A stretch of 64,000 nucleotides of DNA from Streptomyces sparsogenes (GCF_001704635.1 NZ_MAXF01000096.1:124001-188000); one strand, 5' to 3'. Positions 17,092 to 26,486 are shown, counted from the first letter of the stretch. Numbers and translations: made by a program. The notes: generated by a model not told the origin, from the letters alone.

Positions 17092-17742
17092 ATGATGGCA
17101 CGGCGATACGACTGCGGCGACCCGACCGACCGCAAGACGGGCCTGCGTGAGGCCGCGTCCGCCGTCCGCCGCGGCGAGCTGGTCGTGCTGCCCACCGACA
17201 CCGTCTACGGGATCGGTGCGGACGCCTTCAACGCCGAGGCCGTCGGCGATCTGCTGGAGGCCAAGGGCCGCGGCCGCAACATGCCCACGCCGGTCCTCGT
17301 CGGCTCCCCGAACACCCTGCACGGCCTGGTCACCGACCTGTCCGAGCAGGCGTGGGAGCTGGTGGACGCCTTCTGGCCGGGCGCGCTCACCCTGGTCGCC
17401 CGGCACCAGCCGTCGCTCACCTGGGACCTGGGGGAGACCCACGGCACCGTCGCGGTCCGGATGCCGCTGCACCCGGTCGCGATCGAGCTGCTGAACGACT
17501 TCGGCCCGATGGCGGTCTCCAGCGCCAACCTCACCGGCCACCCCTCGCCCCAGGACTGCGACGCGGCCCAGGAGATGCTCGGCGACTCGGTCTCGGTCTA
17601 CCTCGACGGCGGGCCGACCCCGGCCGCCGTCCCGTCCTCCATCGTCGACGTGACCGGCAAGGTGCCGGTGCTGCTGCGCGCGGGCGCCCTGACCGCCGAG
17701 CAGCTCCGGGAGGTCGTACCCGACCTCGAGGTGGCCAATTGA
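17092..17742 (+). CDS. L-threonylcarbamoyladenylate synthase (TsaC/Sua5 family)
   Basis: A 216-residue YrdC-fold enzyme using threonine, bicarbonate and ATP to make threonylcarbamoyl-AMP for t6A37 modification of ANN-decoding tRNAs. Family marks are VVLPTDTVYGIGADA, the basic EAKGRGRNMPTPVLV loop, WPGALTLVA, VAVRMPLHP and SSANLTGHPSP. It lacks the extra Sua5 C-terminal domain, so it is TsaC-length. Tandem ATG codons at 17092 and 17095 follow GAAGGAGA. The stop overlaps the TTG start of the next gene, implying coupled translation. Confidence 0.95.
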   Translation: MMARRYDCGDPTDRKTGLREAASAVRRGELVVLPTDTVYGIGADAFNAEAVGDLLEAKGRGRNMPTPVLVGSPNTLHGLVTDLSEQAWELVDAFWPGALTLVARHQPSLTWDLGETHGTVAVRMPLHPVAIELLNDFGPMAVSSANLTGHPSPQDCDAAQEMLGDSVSVYLDGGPTPAAVPSSIVDVTGKVPVLLRAGALTAEQLREVVPDLEVAN

Positions 17743-18398
17743 CAGCCCCTGAGGGGCGTGGCATAGCGGAACACCGTCACCACAGCGCCGAGCACACCTT
17801 CCGCATCCTCCACGTCAGCACCGGCAACGTCTGCCGCTCGCCGATCACCGAGCGGCTGACCCGGCACGCCCTCGCGCACCGCCTCGGCAGCGAGCGCACC
17901 AGCGGGCTGATCGTGGAGAGCGCCGGGACCTGGGGACACGAGGGCGCGCCCATGGAGGCGCACGCCGCCACCGTGCTGACCGACTTCGGGGCCGACCCGG
18001 CCGGGTTCCTCGGCCGCGAGCTGCTCGACGAGCACGTCATCCGCGCCGACCTCGTCCTCACCGCGACCCGTGACCACCGCGCCCAGGTCATCTCGATGGG
18101 GCACTCGGCGGGGCTGCGCACCTTCACGCTCAAGGAGTTCACCCGGCTGGTACGGGCCATAGACCCCGCGACGCTGCCGGACCCGGAGGAGGCCGGCGGC
18201 GTGGTCGACCGGGCCCGCGCCCTGGTGCAGGCCGCGGCCGCGCTGCGCGGCTGGCTGCTGGCGCCGACCGAGGACGCGGACGAGGTGCACGACCCCTACG
18301 GGGCGCCGATCACCTTCTTCCGCTCCATCGGCGACGAGATCCACGAGGCCCTGGACCCGGTGGTGACGGCCCTGACGGGGGTGCCCGCTCCGGCGTAG
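17739..18398 (+). CDS. Low-molecular-weight phosphatase-like protein with Ser in place of catalytic Cys
   Basis: A 219-residue protein with the LMW protein-tyrosine-phosphatase fold. The P-loop reads HVSTGNVCRSP where active family members have V-C-x-G-N-x-C-R-S-P. The nucleophilic first cysteine is therefore Ser27 (codon AGC, 17817-17819), while Cys32, Arg33 and Ser34 remain. The general-acid segment DPY is kept at D185. The start is TTG at 17739, overlapping the preceding TGA; no in-frame ATG or GTG fits better. It could be a phosphate- or phosphoprotein-binding pseudophosphatase, since the same Cys-to-Ser change is the standard inactive form of this family. Loss of activity is inference. 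Confidence 0.8.
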   Translation: MTAPEGRGIAEHRHHSAEHTFRILHVSTGNVCRSPITERLTRHALAHRLGSERTSGLIVESAGTWGHEGAPMEAHAATVLTDFGADPAGFLGRELLDEHVIRADLVLTATRDHRAQVISMGHSAGLRTFTLKEFTRLVRAIDPATLPDPEEAGGVVDRARALVQAAAALRGWLLAPTEDADEVHDPYGAPITFFRSIGDEIHEALDPVVTALTGVPAPA

Positions 18399-18510
18399 AG
18401 GTGTCCCCTCGCCGTCCCCTCGCCGCGGGGCGGGCCCGGGCCTACATTGGGAGGACGCACCACAGGCGCTCTCCCCCCGAGCCCGTTCTACCTGAGGCTG
18501 TGAGCTTGCG

Positions 18511-19827
18511 ATGGCCGCTACCCCCGCGCCGCCGCGCGGCACCCCGGCCGGGCCGCCCGGCGCGGCCGGTCCCGCCTGGGAGCCCGACTTCGACGCGCTG
18601 CGCCGGCAGGACCCCGACATCGCCGGGGTGGTCCTGGGCGAGCTGGACCGCGTCACCGGCGGGCTCCAGCTGATCGCCGCGGAGAACTTCACCTCCCGGG
18701 CCGTGCTGGCCGCGCTCGCCTCACCGCTGGCCAACAAGTACGCCGAGGGCTACCCCGGCGCCCGCTACCACGGCGGGTGCGAGCTGGTCGACGTCGCCGA
18801 GCGGATCGCCGCGGACCGGGCGCGGGCCCTGTTCGGCGCCGAACACGCCAATGTGCAGCCGCACTCGGGCTCCTCGGCGGTGCTGGCCGCGTACGCAGCG
18901 CTGCTGCGGCCCGGCGACACGGTGCTGGCGATGGCGCTGGCCCACGGCGGCCACCTCACCCACGGCTCCCCGGCCAACTTCTCCGGCCGCTGGTTCGACT
19001 TCATCGGCTACGGCGTCGATCCGCACACCGGGCTGATCGACTACGGGCAGCTCCACGACCTGGCGCGGGCCCACCGCCCCAAGGCGATCGTCTGCGGCTC
19101 GATCTCCTACCCCCGCCACCTGGACTACGCCGCCTTCCGGGAGATCGCCGACGACATCGGCGCCTATCTGATCGCGGACGCCGCCCACCCCATCGGCCTG
19201 GTCGCCGGGAAGGCGGCGCCCAATCCGGTGCCGTACGCGGATGTGGTGTGTGCCACCACCCACAAGGTGCTGCGCGGGCCGCGCGGCGGGATGGTGCTGT
19301 GCGGCGCGGAGCTGGCCGAGCGCGTGGACCGCGCGGTCTTCCCCTTCACCCAGGGCGGCGCGCAGATGCACACCATCGCCGCCAAGGCCGTCGGGTTCGG
19401 CGAGGCCGCGCAGCCCGCGTTCACCGCGTACGCGCACCGGGTGGTCGCCAACGCCCACGCGCTCGCCGACGCCCTGGCCGCCGAGGGCGTCCCGGTGACC
19501 ACCGGGGGCACCGACACCCATCTGATCACCGCCGACCCCGCCGCGCTCGGCCTGGACGGGCGGGCCGCCCGGGCCCGTTGCGCCGCGGCGGGCATCGTGC
19601 TGGACAGCTGCGCCCTGGCGTCCGCGACCGAGCCGGGCGGCTGCGTCAAGGGCATCCGTCTCGGCACGGCGGCGGTGACCACGCAGGGCATGGGGGAGCG
19701 GGAGATGGCACGGATCGCCAAGTTGCTGGTGGCCGCGCTGGGCGAGGACGAGTCGGCGCCCCGGATCCGGGGGCTGCGCGCCGAGGTGCGCCAGCTGGCG
19801 GCGGCTTTTCCGCCGTATCCGGCATGA
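18511..19827 (+). CDS. glyA: Serine hydroxymethyltransferase paralogue
   Basis: A 438-residue PLP enzyme interconverting serine and glycine with tetrahydrofolate. Visible motifs are LQLIAAENFTS, NKYAEGYPGARYHGG and the PLP lysine K252 in TTHKVLRGPRGG. An Ala/Pro/Gly-rich extension of about 25 residues precedes the fold. Several positions differ from the canonical enzyme, for example Val after the PLP Lys where Thr is usual. This gene is probably the second glyA copy of streptomycetes, with the main one elsewhere, which is inference. ATG at 18511 has only a weak ribosome-binding site. Confidence 0.9.
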   Translation: MAATPAPPRGTPAGPPGAAGPAWEPDFDALRRQDPDIAGVVLGELDRVTGGLQLIAAENFTSRAVLAALASPLANKYAEGYPGARYHGGCELVDVAERIAADRARALFGAEHANVQPHSGSSAVLAAYAALLRPGDTVLAMALAHGGHLTHGSPANFSGRWFDFIGYGVDPHTGLIDYGQLHDLARAHRPKAIVCGSISYPRHLDYAAFREIADDIGAYLIADAAHPIGLVAGKAAPNPVPYADVVCATTHKVLRGPRGGMVLCGAELAERVDRAVFPFTQGGAQMHTIAAKAVGFGEAAQPAFTAYAHRVVANAHALADALAAEGVPVTTGGTDTHLITADPAALGLDGRAARARCAAAGIVLDSCALASATEPGGCVKGIRLGTAAVTTQGMGEREMARIAKLLVAALGEDESAPRIRGLRAEVRQLAAAFPPYPA

Positions 19828-19950
19828 TCCGCGCCTCTTCGGGGCATGATGCGCGGTTGCCCGCCCCCGGCGCGCGGGGAACCGGATCAGGCTAGGGTGA
19901 GGTCTCCTAGAGTGAGGCCCTGATCCACCCGCGCGACTTCTGGGGAATAG

Positions 19951-21291
19951 GTGCGTGAATACCTGCTGACTCTGTGCGTCACGGCCGCGGTCACCTACCT
20001 GCTGACCGGACCGGTGCGGAAGTTCGCCATCGTGGCCGGCGCGATGCCGGAGATCCGCGCCCGCGACGTGCACCGTGAGCCCACGCCGCGGCTCGGCGGG
20101 ATCGCGATGTTCGGCGGGCTGTGCGCGGGGCTGCTGGTCGCCGCCCATCTCACCAACCTCAAGGGCGTCTTCGAGCTGTCGAACGAGCCGCGCGCGCTGC
20201 TGTCCGGCGCCGGGCTGATCTGGCTGCTGGGCGTCCTGGACGACAAGTGGGGCGTGGACGCGCTGATCAAGCTGGGCGGCCAGATGATCGCCGCGGGTGT
20301 GATGGTGCTCCAGGGACTCACCATCCTGTGGCTGCCGGTGCCCGGGGTGGGCCCGGTCTCGCTGACGCCCTGGCAGGGCACGCTGCTCACGGTCGCGCTC
20401 GTGGTGATCACCATCAACGCGGTCAACTTCGTGGACGGCCTGGACGGTCTGGCCTCCGGCATGGTGTGCATCGCGGCCGCCGCGTTCTTCATGTACGCGT
20501 ATCGCATCTGGTACGGCTACGGCCTGGAGTCGGCCGCCCCCGCGACCCTGTTCGCCGCCGTCCTGATGGGGATGTGCCTGGGTTTCCTGCCGCACAACAT
20601 CCACCCGGCCCGGATCTTCATGGGCGACTCCGGCTCGATGCTGATCGGCCTGGTGCTGGCGGCGGGCGCGATCTCCATCACCGGCCAGGTGGACCCGGAC
20701 GCGATGAAGCTGTTCGTCGGCTCGGAGACCGCCGCGGTGCACGCCACCGTCCCGGTCTACATCCCGCTGCTGCTCCCGCTGACCGTGATCGCGGTGCCGT
20801 TCGCCGACCTGGTGCTGGCCATCGTCCGCCGCACCTGGCGGGGGCAGTCGCCGTTCGCCGCGGACCGGGGCCATCTGCACCACCGGCTGCTGGAGATCGG
20901 CCACTCGCACAGCCGCGCGGTGCTGATCATGTACTTCTGGTCGGCCCTGATCGCGTTCGGCGCCGTGGCGTACTCGGTCAACTCGGCCAGCATGTGGTTC
21001 GTGCTGGCGATCGTGGGGCTGAGCGCGGTGGGTCTGGTCCTGCTGCTGCTGCCGCGGTTCACCCCGAGGGTTCCGCGCTGGGCGGAGCGCTTCGTTCCGC
21101 CGCGCTACCGCCGCAGGCGCCGGGGCGCCGCGGCCGCTCGGGAGCTGGCCCGCGAGACATCCGCCACAGTGCCGGGGGCCGAGGCGGAGGCCGAGCCGGC
21201 GGGCCGGATTCCGGCGGGGATCAACGGGGCCACCGCGATCGGCGACCGCTCCCGGTTCACCCAGCAGCGGAAGATCGGCAGTTCCCGATAG
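19951..21291 (+). CDS. Undecaprenyl-phosphate GlcNAc-1-phosphate transferase (WecA/MraY family)
   Basis: A 446-residue polytopic membrane enzyme with about ten to eleven transmembrane helices, transferring sugar-1-phosphate from UDP-GlcNAc to decaprenyl or undecaprenyl phosphate. The family motifs are present: PTPRLGGIAMF, LGVLDDKWG (DDxx motif), NAVNFVDGLDGLASG, FMGDSGSMLIG and the HLHHRLLEIGHSH loop. The C-terminal 65 residues are cytoplasmic, basic then Glu/Ala-rich. It is the actinobacterial WecA position just upstream of the ATP synthase operon. Together with the LCP protein at 13 kb it serves wall-polymer assembly. GTG at 19951 follows TGGGGAA. Confidence 0.93.
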   Translation: MREYLLTLCVTAAVTYLLTGPVRKFAIVAGAMPEIRARDVHREPTPRLGGIAMFGGLCAGLLVAAHLTNLKGVFELSNEPRALLSGAGLIWLLGVLDDKWGVDALIKLGGQMIAAGVMVLQGLTILWLPVPGVGPVSLTPWQGTLLTVALVVITINAVNFVDGLDGLASGMVCIAAAAFFMYAYRIWYGYGLESAAPATLFAAVLMGMCLGFLPHNIHPARIFMGDSGSMLIGLVLAAGAISITGQVDPDAMKLFVGSETAAVHATVPVYIPLLLPLTVIAVPFADLVLAIVRRTWRGQSPFAADRGHLHHRLLEIGHSHSRAVLIMYFWSALIAFGAVAYSVNSASMWFVLAIVGLSAVGLVLLLLPRFTPRVPRWAERFVPPRYRRRRRGAAAARELARETSATVPGAEAEAEPAGRIPAGINGATAIGDRSRFTQQRKIGSSR

Positions 21292-21527
21292 CCCGCGGTC
21301 GAGGTGGAGTCAAGGTGCGATACGCTCCTTAGCCCTCCCGTGTGACGTGCAGCACAACGGACAGGTAAAGACCTCATCAAATAGTTTGTGATACCGTTCA
21401 CGAAAACCCGGTGCCAGAGCCGAAGGGCCGTAGTGCGACTGTCCTTCGTCGCGAGGTTCCTTTCACCCCCGGGGATACGCTCGTCTACGACGAACCGTTG
21501 CTTCCGACTCTTGCCGGAGAACCCTTC
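21292..21527 (+). promoter_or_regulatory. ATP synthase operon promoter region
   Basis: A relatively AT-rich patch (21371-21410) contains TGATACCGT, an extended -10-like element with TACCGT at 21392-21397; no clear -35 was found. The 130 bases before the atpI ATG could be read as an N-terminal extension from GTG 21411, but third-position GC there is low, so it is better taken as leader. Confidence 0.4.
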
Positions 21528-21983
21528 ATGCAGTCCAACGACGCCCGAACGCTTCTGCAGTGTGCCGTGCCCACCGCAGTCGTCGGTGCCGCCGCCACCG
21601 CTGTCGGCGCCGTGCTCGCCGGTGGCAAGGGTGCGTTGGGGGCCGCGTTCGGAGCGATTCTGGTGACCGCGCTGATGACGATCGACCTGATCGTCCTGGT
21701 GCGGACCGCCAAGAAGCTTCCGCAGATCTTCCAGATGATGGGTCTCGCGCTCTACGCGGTGCAGTTCCTGCTGCTTGCGGTGGTGCTCGGCATCTTCAAG
21801 GACACCACCCTGTTCAACACCAGGGCGTTCGCCTTCTCGCTGCTCGCCGCGACGCTGACGTGGATCACCGCGCAGACCCGCGCGCACATGAAGGCCAAGA
21901 TTTTCTACGTGCAGCCGGAAGCGGAAGACGAACGGAACCCGGCGGGGGAGAAGAAGGCTTCTCCCGCCGGGTCCCCATCGTGA
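21528..21983 (+). CDS. atpI: ATP synthase protein I (AtpI)
   Basis: A 151-residue small membrane protein with four predicted helices (VVGAAATAVGAVLAG, then ALMTIDLIVLV, LYAVQFLLLAVVLG and FSLLAATLTWI), ending in a charged tail rich in Glu and Lys. AtpI heads atp operons and is thought to help assemble the c-ring or insert subunits. ATG at 21528 is preceded by GGAGA. The longer GTG start at 21411 would add 39 residues with poor codon bias. It begins the nine-gene ATP synthase operon. Confidence 0.9.
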   Translation: MQSNDARTLLQCAVPTAVVGAAATAVGAVLAGGKGALGAAFGAILVTALMTIDLIVLVRTAKKLPQIFQMMGLALYAVQFLLLAVVLGIFKDTTLFNTRAFAFSLLAATLTWITAQTRAHMKAKIFYVQPEAEDERNPAGEKKASPAGSPS

Positions 21984-22247
21984 ACTGTAGGGCCGGTATA
22001 AGGGCACGACCGCTCACCTGCTATCGTCCGGTGCCATCTGAGGCACAGCGGGCGCAGGTGGCTGAACCCCCGGATTCGACGGGACGGAATCGGCGGCCCA
22101 TGCAGCTGCTGCCCACCGACCACACCGGACTTGCGCCGACAAGCCGCCCCCACATTCGTAAGACCAGTCCAGTGCCGTTCCGCGGTGATGCGCCGCGCCG
22201 ACACAACGAGGTTGCCGTACCCATGCGCCACGCTGAAGGAGCTCGCG

Positions 22248-23057
22248 GTGAGTCCTGACCAGACGCTCGCCTTCGAGACCGATTGCCACATCTTCGACGG
22301 GTGCGGCTTCCCGGCCCCAGGGCTTCACTCGTTCACATTCGAGCCGATCGCCACGATCGGCGGCTTCGAGTTCACCAAGCCGGTCCTCCTGGCGCTGCTG
22401 GGCACCGTGGTCGTCATGGTCTTCTTCTGGGCCGCCTTCGGCAAGGCCAAGGTCGTCCCCGGCAAGCTCCAGCTGATCGGCGAGGCGGGCTACGACTTCG
22501 TGCGCCGCGGCGTCGTCTACGAGGCTCTGGGCAAGAAGGAGGGCGACAAGTACGTCCCCCTCATGGTCTCGCTGTTCTTCTTCGTCTGGATCATGAACCT
22601 CTGGTCGGTCATCCCGGTCGCCCAGTTCCCGGTGACGTCGATCATCGCCTTCCCGGCGGGGCTCGCCGCGGTCGTCTACGTCCTGTGGGTGAGCCTGACC
22701 TTCAAGAAGCACGGCTTCGTGGGCGGCTGGAAGAACATCACCGGCTACGACAAGTCGCTCGGCGCGGTGCTGCCGCTGGTGATGGTCCTGGAGACCTTCT
22801 CCAACCTCCTCATCCGGCCGTTCACCCACGCCGTCCGGCTCTTCGCCAACATGTTCGCCGGCCACATCCTGCTGCTGATCTTCACCATCGCCAGCTGGTA
22901 CCTGCTGAACGGTGTCGGCATCGCCTACGCGAGCGTCTCGTTCGTGATGGTCATCCTGCTGACCGCCTTCGAGCTGTTCATCCAGGCCCTCCAGGCCTAT
23001 GTGTTCGTCCTGCTGGCCTGCACCTACATCCAGGGCGCTCTCGCCGAGCACCACTGA
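22248..23057 (+). CDS. atpB: ATP synthase F0 subunit a
   Basis: A 269-residue integral membrane subunit forming the proton half-channels beside the c-ring. The essential arginine lies in FTHAVRLFANMFAGH, and the last helices include LTAFELFIQALQAYVFVLL. Hydrophobic segments begin around residue 40. GTG at 22248 follows GAAGGAG with seven bases spacing. The 264-base gap from atpI is the largest in the operon and holds no gene, possibly a second promoter. Confidence 0.97.
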   Translation: MSPDQTLAFETDCHIFDGCGFPAPGLHSFTFEPIATIGGFEFTKPVLLALLGTVVVMVFFWAAFGKAKVVPGKLQLIGEAGYDFVRRGVVYEALGKKEGDKYVPLMVSLFFFVWIMNLWSVIPVAQFPVTSIIAFPAGLAAVVYVLWVSLTFKKHGFVGGWKNITGYDKSLGAVLPLVMVLETFSNLLIRPFTHAVRLFANMFAGHILLLIFTIASWYLLNGVGIAYASVSFVMVILLTAFELFIQALQAYVFVLLACTYIQGALAEHH

Positions 23058-23139
23058 GCGCCCCAGCCAGCCAGCCCCGTCCCAATAGGCGTCCGGTGGC
23101 CAACCCCCACCGGTCCGTGAAAGAGAAGGAAGAAACGGC

Positions 23140-23388
23140 ATGTCCGCTCTCCAGACGACCCTCGCCGCTGTCGAGCTCAAGGGCAACCTCGGCTCGATCG
23201 GCTACGGCCTCGCGGCCATCGGCCCCGGCGTCGGCGTCGGCATCATCTTCGGTAACGGCACCCAGGCGCTGGCCCGTCAGCCCGAGGCGGCCGGCCTGAT
23301 CCGCGCCAACCAGATCCTCGGCTTCGTCCTCTGTGAGGCGCTCGCCCTGATCGGTCTGGTCATGCCGTTCGTCTACCCGACCAAGTGA
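23140..23388 (+). CDS. atpE: ATP synthase F0 subunit c
   Basis: An 82-residue two-helix hairpin proteolipid forming the rotor ring. The proton-carrying carboxylate is E66 in FVLCEALALIG. The first helix has the glycine repeat GPGVGVGIIFG, and the loop ARQPEAAG contacts gamma and epsilon. An AGAAGGAAG ribosome-binding site precedes the ATG. The high copy number of c in the complex suits this strong site. Confidence 0.98.
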   Translation: MSALQTTLAAVELKGNLGSIGYGLAAIGPGVGVGIIFGNGTQALARQPEAAGLIRANQILGFVLCEALALIGLVMPFVYPTK

Positions 23389-23428
23389 CCGCGGCGAACG
23401 ACCGGTCCACCGGACGAAAGGCAATGAT

Positions 23429-23998
23429 GTGAACGCCTTGACATTCCTGGCGGCTGATGAGCCGGAGAACCCGCTCATCCCGCCGATCCCAGAGCTCGTC
23501 ATCGGCCTCATCGCCTTCGCCATCGTCTTCGCTTTCTTCGCCAAGAAGCTCCTCCCGAACATCAACCGGGTTCTGGACGAGCGCCGTGCGGCGATCGAGG
23601 GCGGCATGGAGGAGGCCGAGGCCCGCAAGGCCGAGGCCCAGCAGGTCCTCGAGGACTACCGCGCCCAGCTCGCCGACGCCCGTCACGAGGCCGCGCGACT
23701 GCGCCAGGAGGCGCAGGAGCAGGGCGCCGCGCTCATCGCCGAGATGCGCGCGGAGGGCCAGCGGCAGCGTGAGGAGATCATCGCCGCCGGCCACGCCCAG
23801 ATCGAGGCCGACCGCAAGCAGGCGGCCCAGACGCTGCGCCAGGACGTCGGCAAGCTCGCCACCGACCTGGCCGGCAAGATCGTCGGCGAGTCCCTCGAGG
23901 ACGTCGCCCGGCAGGGCCGGATCATCGACCGGTTCCTCGACGAACTCGAGGCCAAGGCTGAGGCGGCGGCCGAGACGAAGGCCGAGGCCGGCCGATGA
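23429..23998 (+). CDS. atpF: ATP synthase F0 subunit b
   Basis: A 189-residue stator subunit. A short periplasmic N-terminus is followed by one membrane helix (about 22-40, ELVIGLIAFAIVFAFF). A long charged helix then runs to the end (EEAEARKAEAQQVLEDY) and dimerises to reach the F1 head. The GTG start at 23429 follows AAAGG. Its TGA overlaps the ATG of atpH (ATGA), indicating translational coupling. Confidence 0.97.
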   Translation: MNALTFLAADEPENPLIPPIPELVIGLIAFAIVFAFFAKKLLPNINRVLDERRAAIEGGMEEAEARKAEAQQVLEDYRAQLADARHEAARLRQEAQEQGAALIAEMRAEGQRQREEIIAAGHAQIEADRKQAAQTLRQDVGKLATDLAGKIVGESLEDVARQGRIIDRFLDELEAKAEAAAETKAEAGR

Positions 23999-24810
23999 AC
24001 GGAGCGAGCCGTGAGGCACTGGGCGCGGCGCGCGAGCGCTTCGACGCGCTGACGGACAACACCTCCGTCGACGCCGCGACCCTCGCCGACGAGCTGGCCG
24101 CCGTCACCGCGCTGCTCGACCGTGAGGTCTCGCTGCGCCGGGTCCTCACCGACCCGGCGCAGCCCGGCGAGGCCAAGGCCGAGCTGGCCGGGCGCCTGCT
24201 GGCCGGCCAGGTCGGCGGCGAGGTCGTCGACCTGGTCTCCGGCATGGTCCGGTCCCGCTGGTCGCGCTCGCGCGACCTGGTGGACGCGACCGAGGAGCTG
24301 GCGGCCTCCGCCGACCTCGTGGCGGCCCAGCGCGCCGGTGTCCTCGACGACGTGGAGGACGAGCTGTTCCGGTTCGGCCGGATCGTCTCCTCGTCCACCG
24401 AGCTGCGGTCCGCGCTGACCGACCGGGTCGCGACCACCTCGGCGAAGACCGCCCTGGTGCGCGAGCTGCTGGGCGGCCGGGCCAATCCGGTCACCGAACG
24501 GCTGGTCGGCCGTCTTGTCGCACAGCCGCGGGGACGTAGCCTGGAAGCGGGGCTGGAGGCCCTCTCGCGGCTGGCCGCGGCCCGCCGCGACCGCCTGGTC
24601 GTGGTGGTGACCTCGGCCGTGCCGCTCAGCGACCGGCAGAAGCAGCGCCTCGGCGCCGCCCTGGCGACGCTGTACGGCCACCAGGTGCACCTCAACCTGG
24701 ACGTGGACCCGGCGGTCCTCGGCGGGATCGAGGTGCGCGTCGGCGACGAGATCATCGACGGCACCATCGCCGACCGCCTGGACGAGGCGGCCCGGCGGAT
24801 GGCCGGCTGA
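23995..24810 (+). CDS. atpH: ATP synthase F1 subunit delta
   Basis: A 271-residue stator subunit linking b to alpha. It is about 90 residues longer than E. coli delta, as in other actinobacteria. The C-terminal OSCP-type domain ends with YGHQVHLNLDVDPAVLGGIEV and DEIIDGTIADRLDEA. The ATG overlaps the atpF stop. A 100-base gap to atpA follows, with a GAGAGCAGGG ribosome-binding site just before atpA. Confidence 0.96.
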   Translation: MNGASREALGAARERFDALTDNTSVDAATLADELAAVTALLDREVSLRRVLTDPAQPGEAKAELAGRLLAGQVGGEVVDLVSGMVRSRWSRSRDLVDATEELAASADLVAAQRAGVLDDVEDELFRFGRIVSSSTELRSALTDRVATTSAKTALVRELLGGRANPVTERLVGRLVAQPRGRSLEAGLEALSRLAAARRDRLVVVVTSAVPLSDRQKQRLGAALATLYGHQVHLNLDVDPAVLGGIEVRVGDEIIDGTIADRLDEAARRMAG

Positions 24811-24912
24811 GCCCGTCGCAGACTCGACAAGCCAACTCAACAAGCATGCAAGCGGCCCGAGTTGGGCCGTAGTCAGATACTTCGGGCCCAACAAGGAGAG
24901 CAGGGAACCCAG

Positions 24913-26484
24913 ATGGCGGAGCTCACGATCCGGCCGGAGGAGATCCGGGACGCACTGGAGAACTTTGTCCAGGCGTACAAGCCGGACGCGGCCTCGCGCG
25001 AGGAGGTCGGTACGGTCACCGTTGCCGGCGACGGCATCGCGAAGGTCGAAGGTCTTCCCTCGGCCATGGCGAACGAGCTGCTGAAGTTCGAGGACGGCAC
25101 CCTCGGCCTCGCCCTCAACCTCGAGGAGCGCGAGATCGGCGCGGTCGTCCTCGGCGAGTTCAGCGGTATCGAAGAGGGCCAGCAGGTGCAGCGCACCGGC
25201 GAGGTGCTCTCGGTCGCCGTCGGCGAGGGCTACCTCGGCCGTGTCGTCGACCCGCTGGGCAACCCGATCGACGGCCTCGGCGAGATCGAGACCGAGGGCC
25301 GCCGCGCCCTCGAGCTGCAGGCCCCCACGGTCATGCAGCGCAAGTCGGTGCACGAGCCGATGGAGACCGGCTACAAGGCCGTCGACGCCATGACCCCGAT
25401 CGGCCGTGGCCAGCGTCAGCTGATCATCGGCGACCGGCAGACCGGCAAGACCGCGCTGGCCGTCGACACGATCATCAACCAGCGCGACAACTGGCGCTCG
25501 GGCGACCCGAAGAAGCAGGTCCGCTGCATCTACGTCGCCATCGGCCAGAAGGGCTCCACCATCGCCGGCGTGCGCGCCGCGCTGGAGGAGGCCGGCGCCC
25601 TGGAGTACACCACGATCGTCGCCGCCCCGGCGTCCGACCCGGCGGGCTTCAAGTACCTGGCCCCCTACACCGGCTCGGCCATCGGCCAGCACTGGATGTA
25701 CCAGGGCAAGCACGTCCTGATCGTCTTCGACGACCTGTCCAAGCAGGCCGACGCCTACCGCGCCGTCTCGCTGCTGCTGCGCCGCCCGCCGGGCCGCGAG
25801 GCGTACCCCGGTGACGTCTTCTACCTGCACTCCCGGCTGCTGGAGCGCTGCGCCAAGCTCTCCGACGACATGGGCGCCGGTTCGATGACCGGTCTGCCGA
25901 TCGTCGAGACCAAGGCCAACGACGTCTCGGCGTTCATCCCGACCAACGTCATCTCCATCACCGACGGCCAGTGCTTCCTGGAGTCCGACCTGTTCAACGC
26001 CGGCCAGCGCCCGGCTCTGAACGTCGGTATCTCGGTCTCCCGCGTCGGTGGCTCCGCCCAGCACCGGGCCATGCGCCAGGTGTCCGGCCGGCTCCGGGTG
26101 GACCTCGCCCAGTTCCGTGAGCTGGAGGCGTTCGCCGCCTTCGGCTCCGACCTGGACGCGGCCTCCAAGGCCTCGCTGGAGCGCGGTTCGCGCATGGTCG
26201 AGCTGCTGAAGCAGCCGCAGTACTCCCCGTTCGCCACCGAGGACCAGGTCGTCTCGATCTGGGCCGGCACCAACGGCAAGATGGACGACGTCCCGGTCGA
26301 GGACATCCGTCGCTTCGAGCGCGAGCTGCACGACTACCTGCACCGCGAGCACAAGGGCCTGATGACGAGCATCGTCGAGGGCGGCAAGATGTCCGACGAC
26401 ACCCTCGCCGCGCTGGGCGAGGCCGTGGACAGCTTCAAGCGCCAGTTCGAGACCTCGGACGGCAAGCTGCTGGGCGAGGGCTGA
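24913..26484 (+). CDS. atpA: ATP synthase F1 subunit alpha
   Basis: A 523-residue non-catalytic nucleotide-binding subunit of the F1 hexamer. Walker A is GDRQTGKT near residue 175, and the signature PAINVGIS-type motif appears as RPALNVGISVSRVGGSAQ, with the arginine finger segment. Length is close to the family norm. The ATG at 24913 follows the polypurine site AAGGAGAGCAGGG. Confidence 0.98.
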   Translation: MAELTIRPEEIRDALENFVQAYKPDAASREEVGTVTVAGDGIAKVEGLPSAMANELLKFEDGTLGLALNLEEREIGAVVLGEFSGIEEGQQVQRTGEVLSVAVGEGYLGRVVDPLGNPIDGLGEIETEGRRALELQAPTVMQRKSVHEPMETGYKAVDAMTPIGRGQRQLIIGDRQTGKTALAVDTIINQRDNWRSGDPKKQVRCIYVAIGQKGSTIAGVRAALEEAGALEYTTIVAAPASDPAGFKYLAPYTGSAIGQHWMYQGKHVLIVFDDLSKQADAYRAVSLLLRRPPGREAYPGDVFYLHSRLLERCAKLSDDMGAGSMTGLPIVETKANDVSAFIPTNVISITDGQCFLESDLFNAGQRPALNVGISVSRVGGSAQHRAMRQVSGRLRVDLAQFRELEAFAAFGSDLDAASKASLERGSRMVELLKQPQYSPFATEDQVVSIWAGTNGKMDDVPVEDIRRFERELHDYLHREHKGLMTSIVEGGKMSDDTLAALGEAVDSFKRQFETSDGKLLGEG

Positions 26485-26486
26485 GC

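Noticed and set aside
21411..21527. Longer AtpI start at GTG 21411
   Set aside because: The added 39 codons have low third-position GC and the ATG at 21528 has a good ribosome-binding site.
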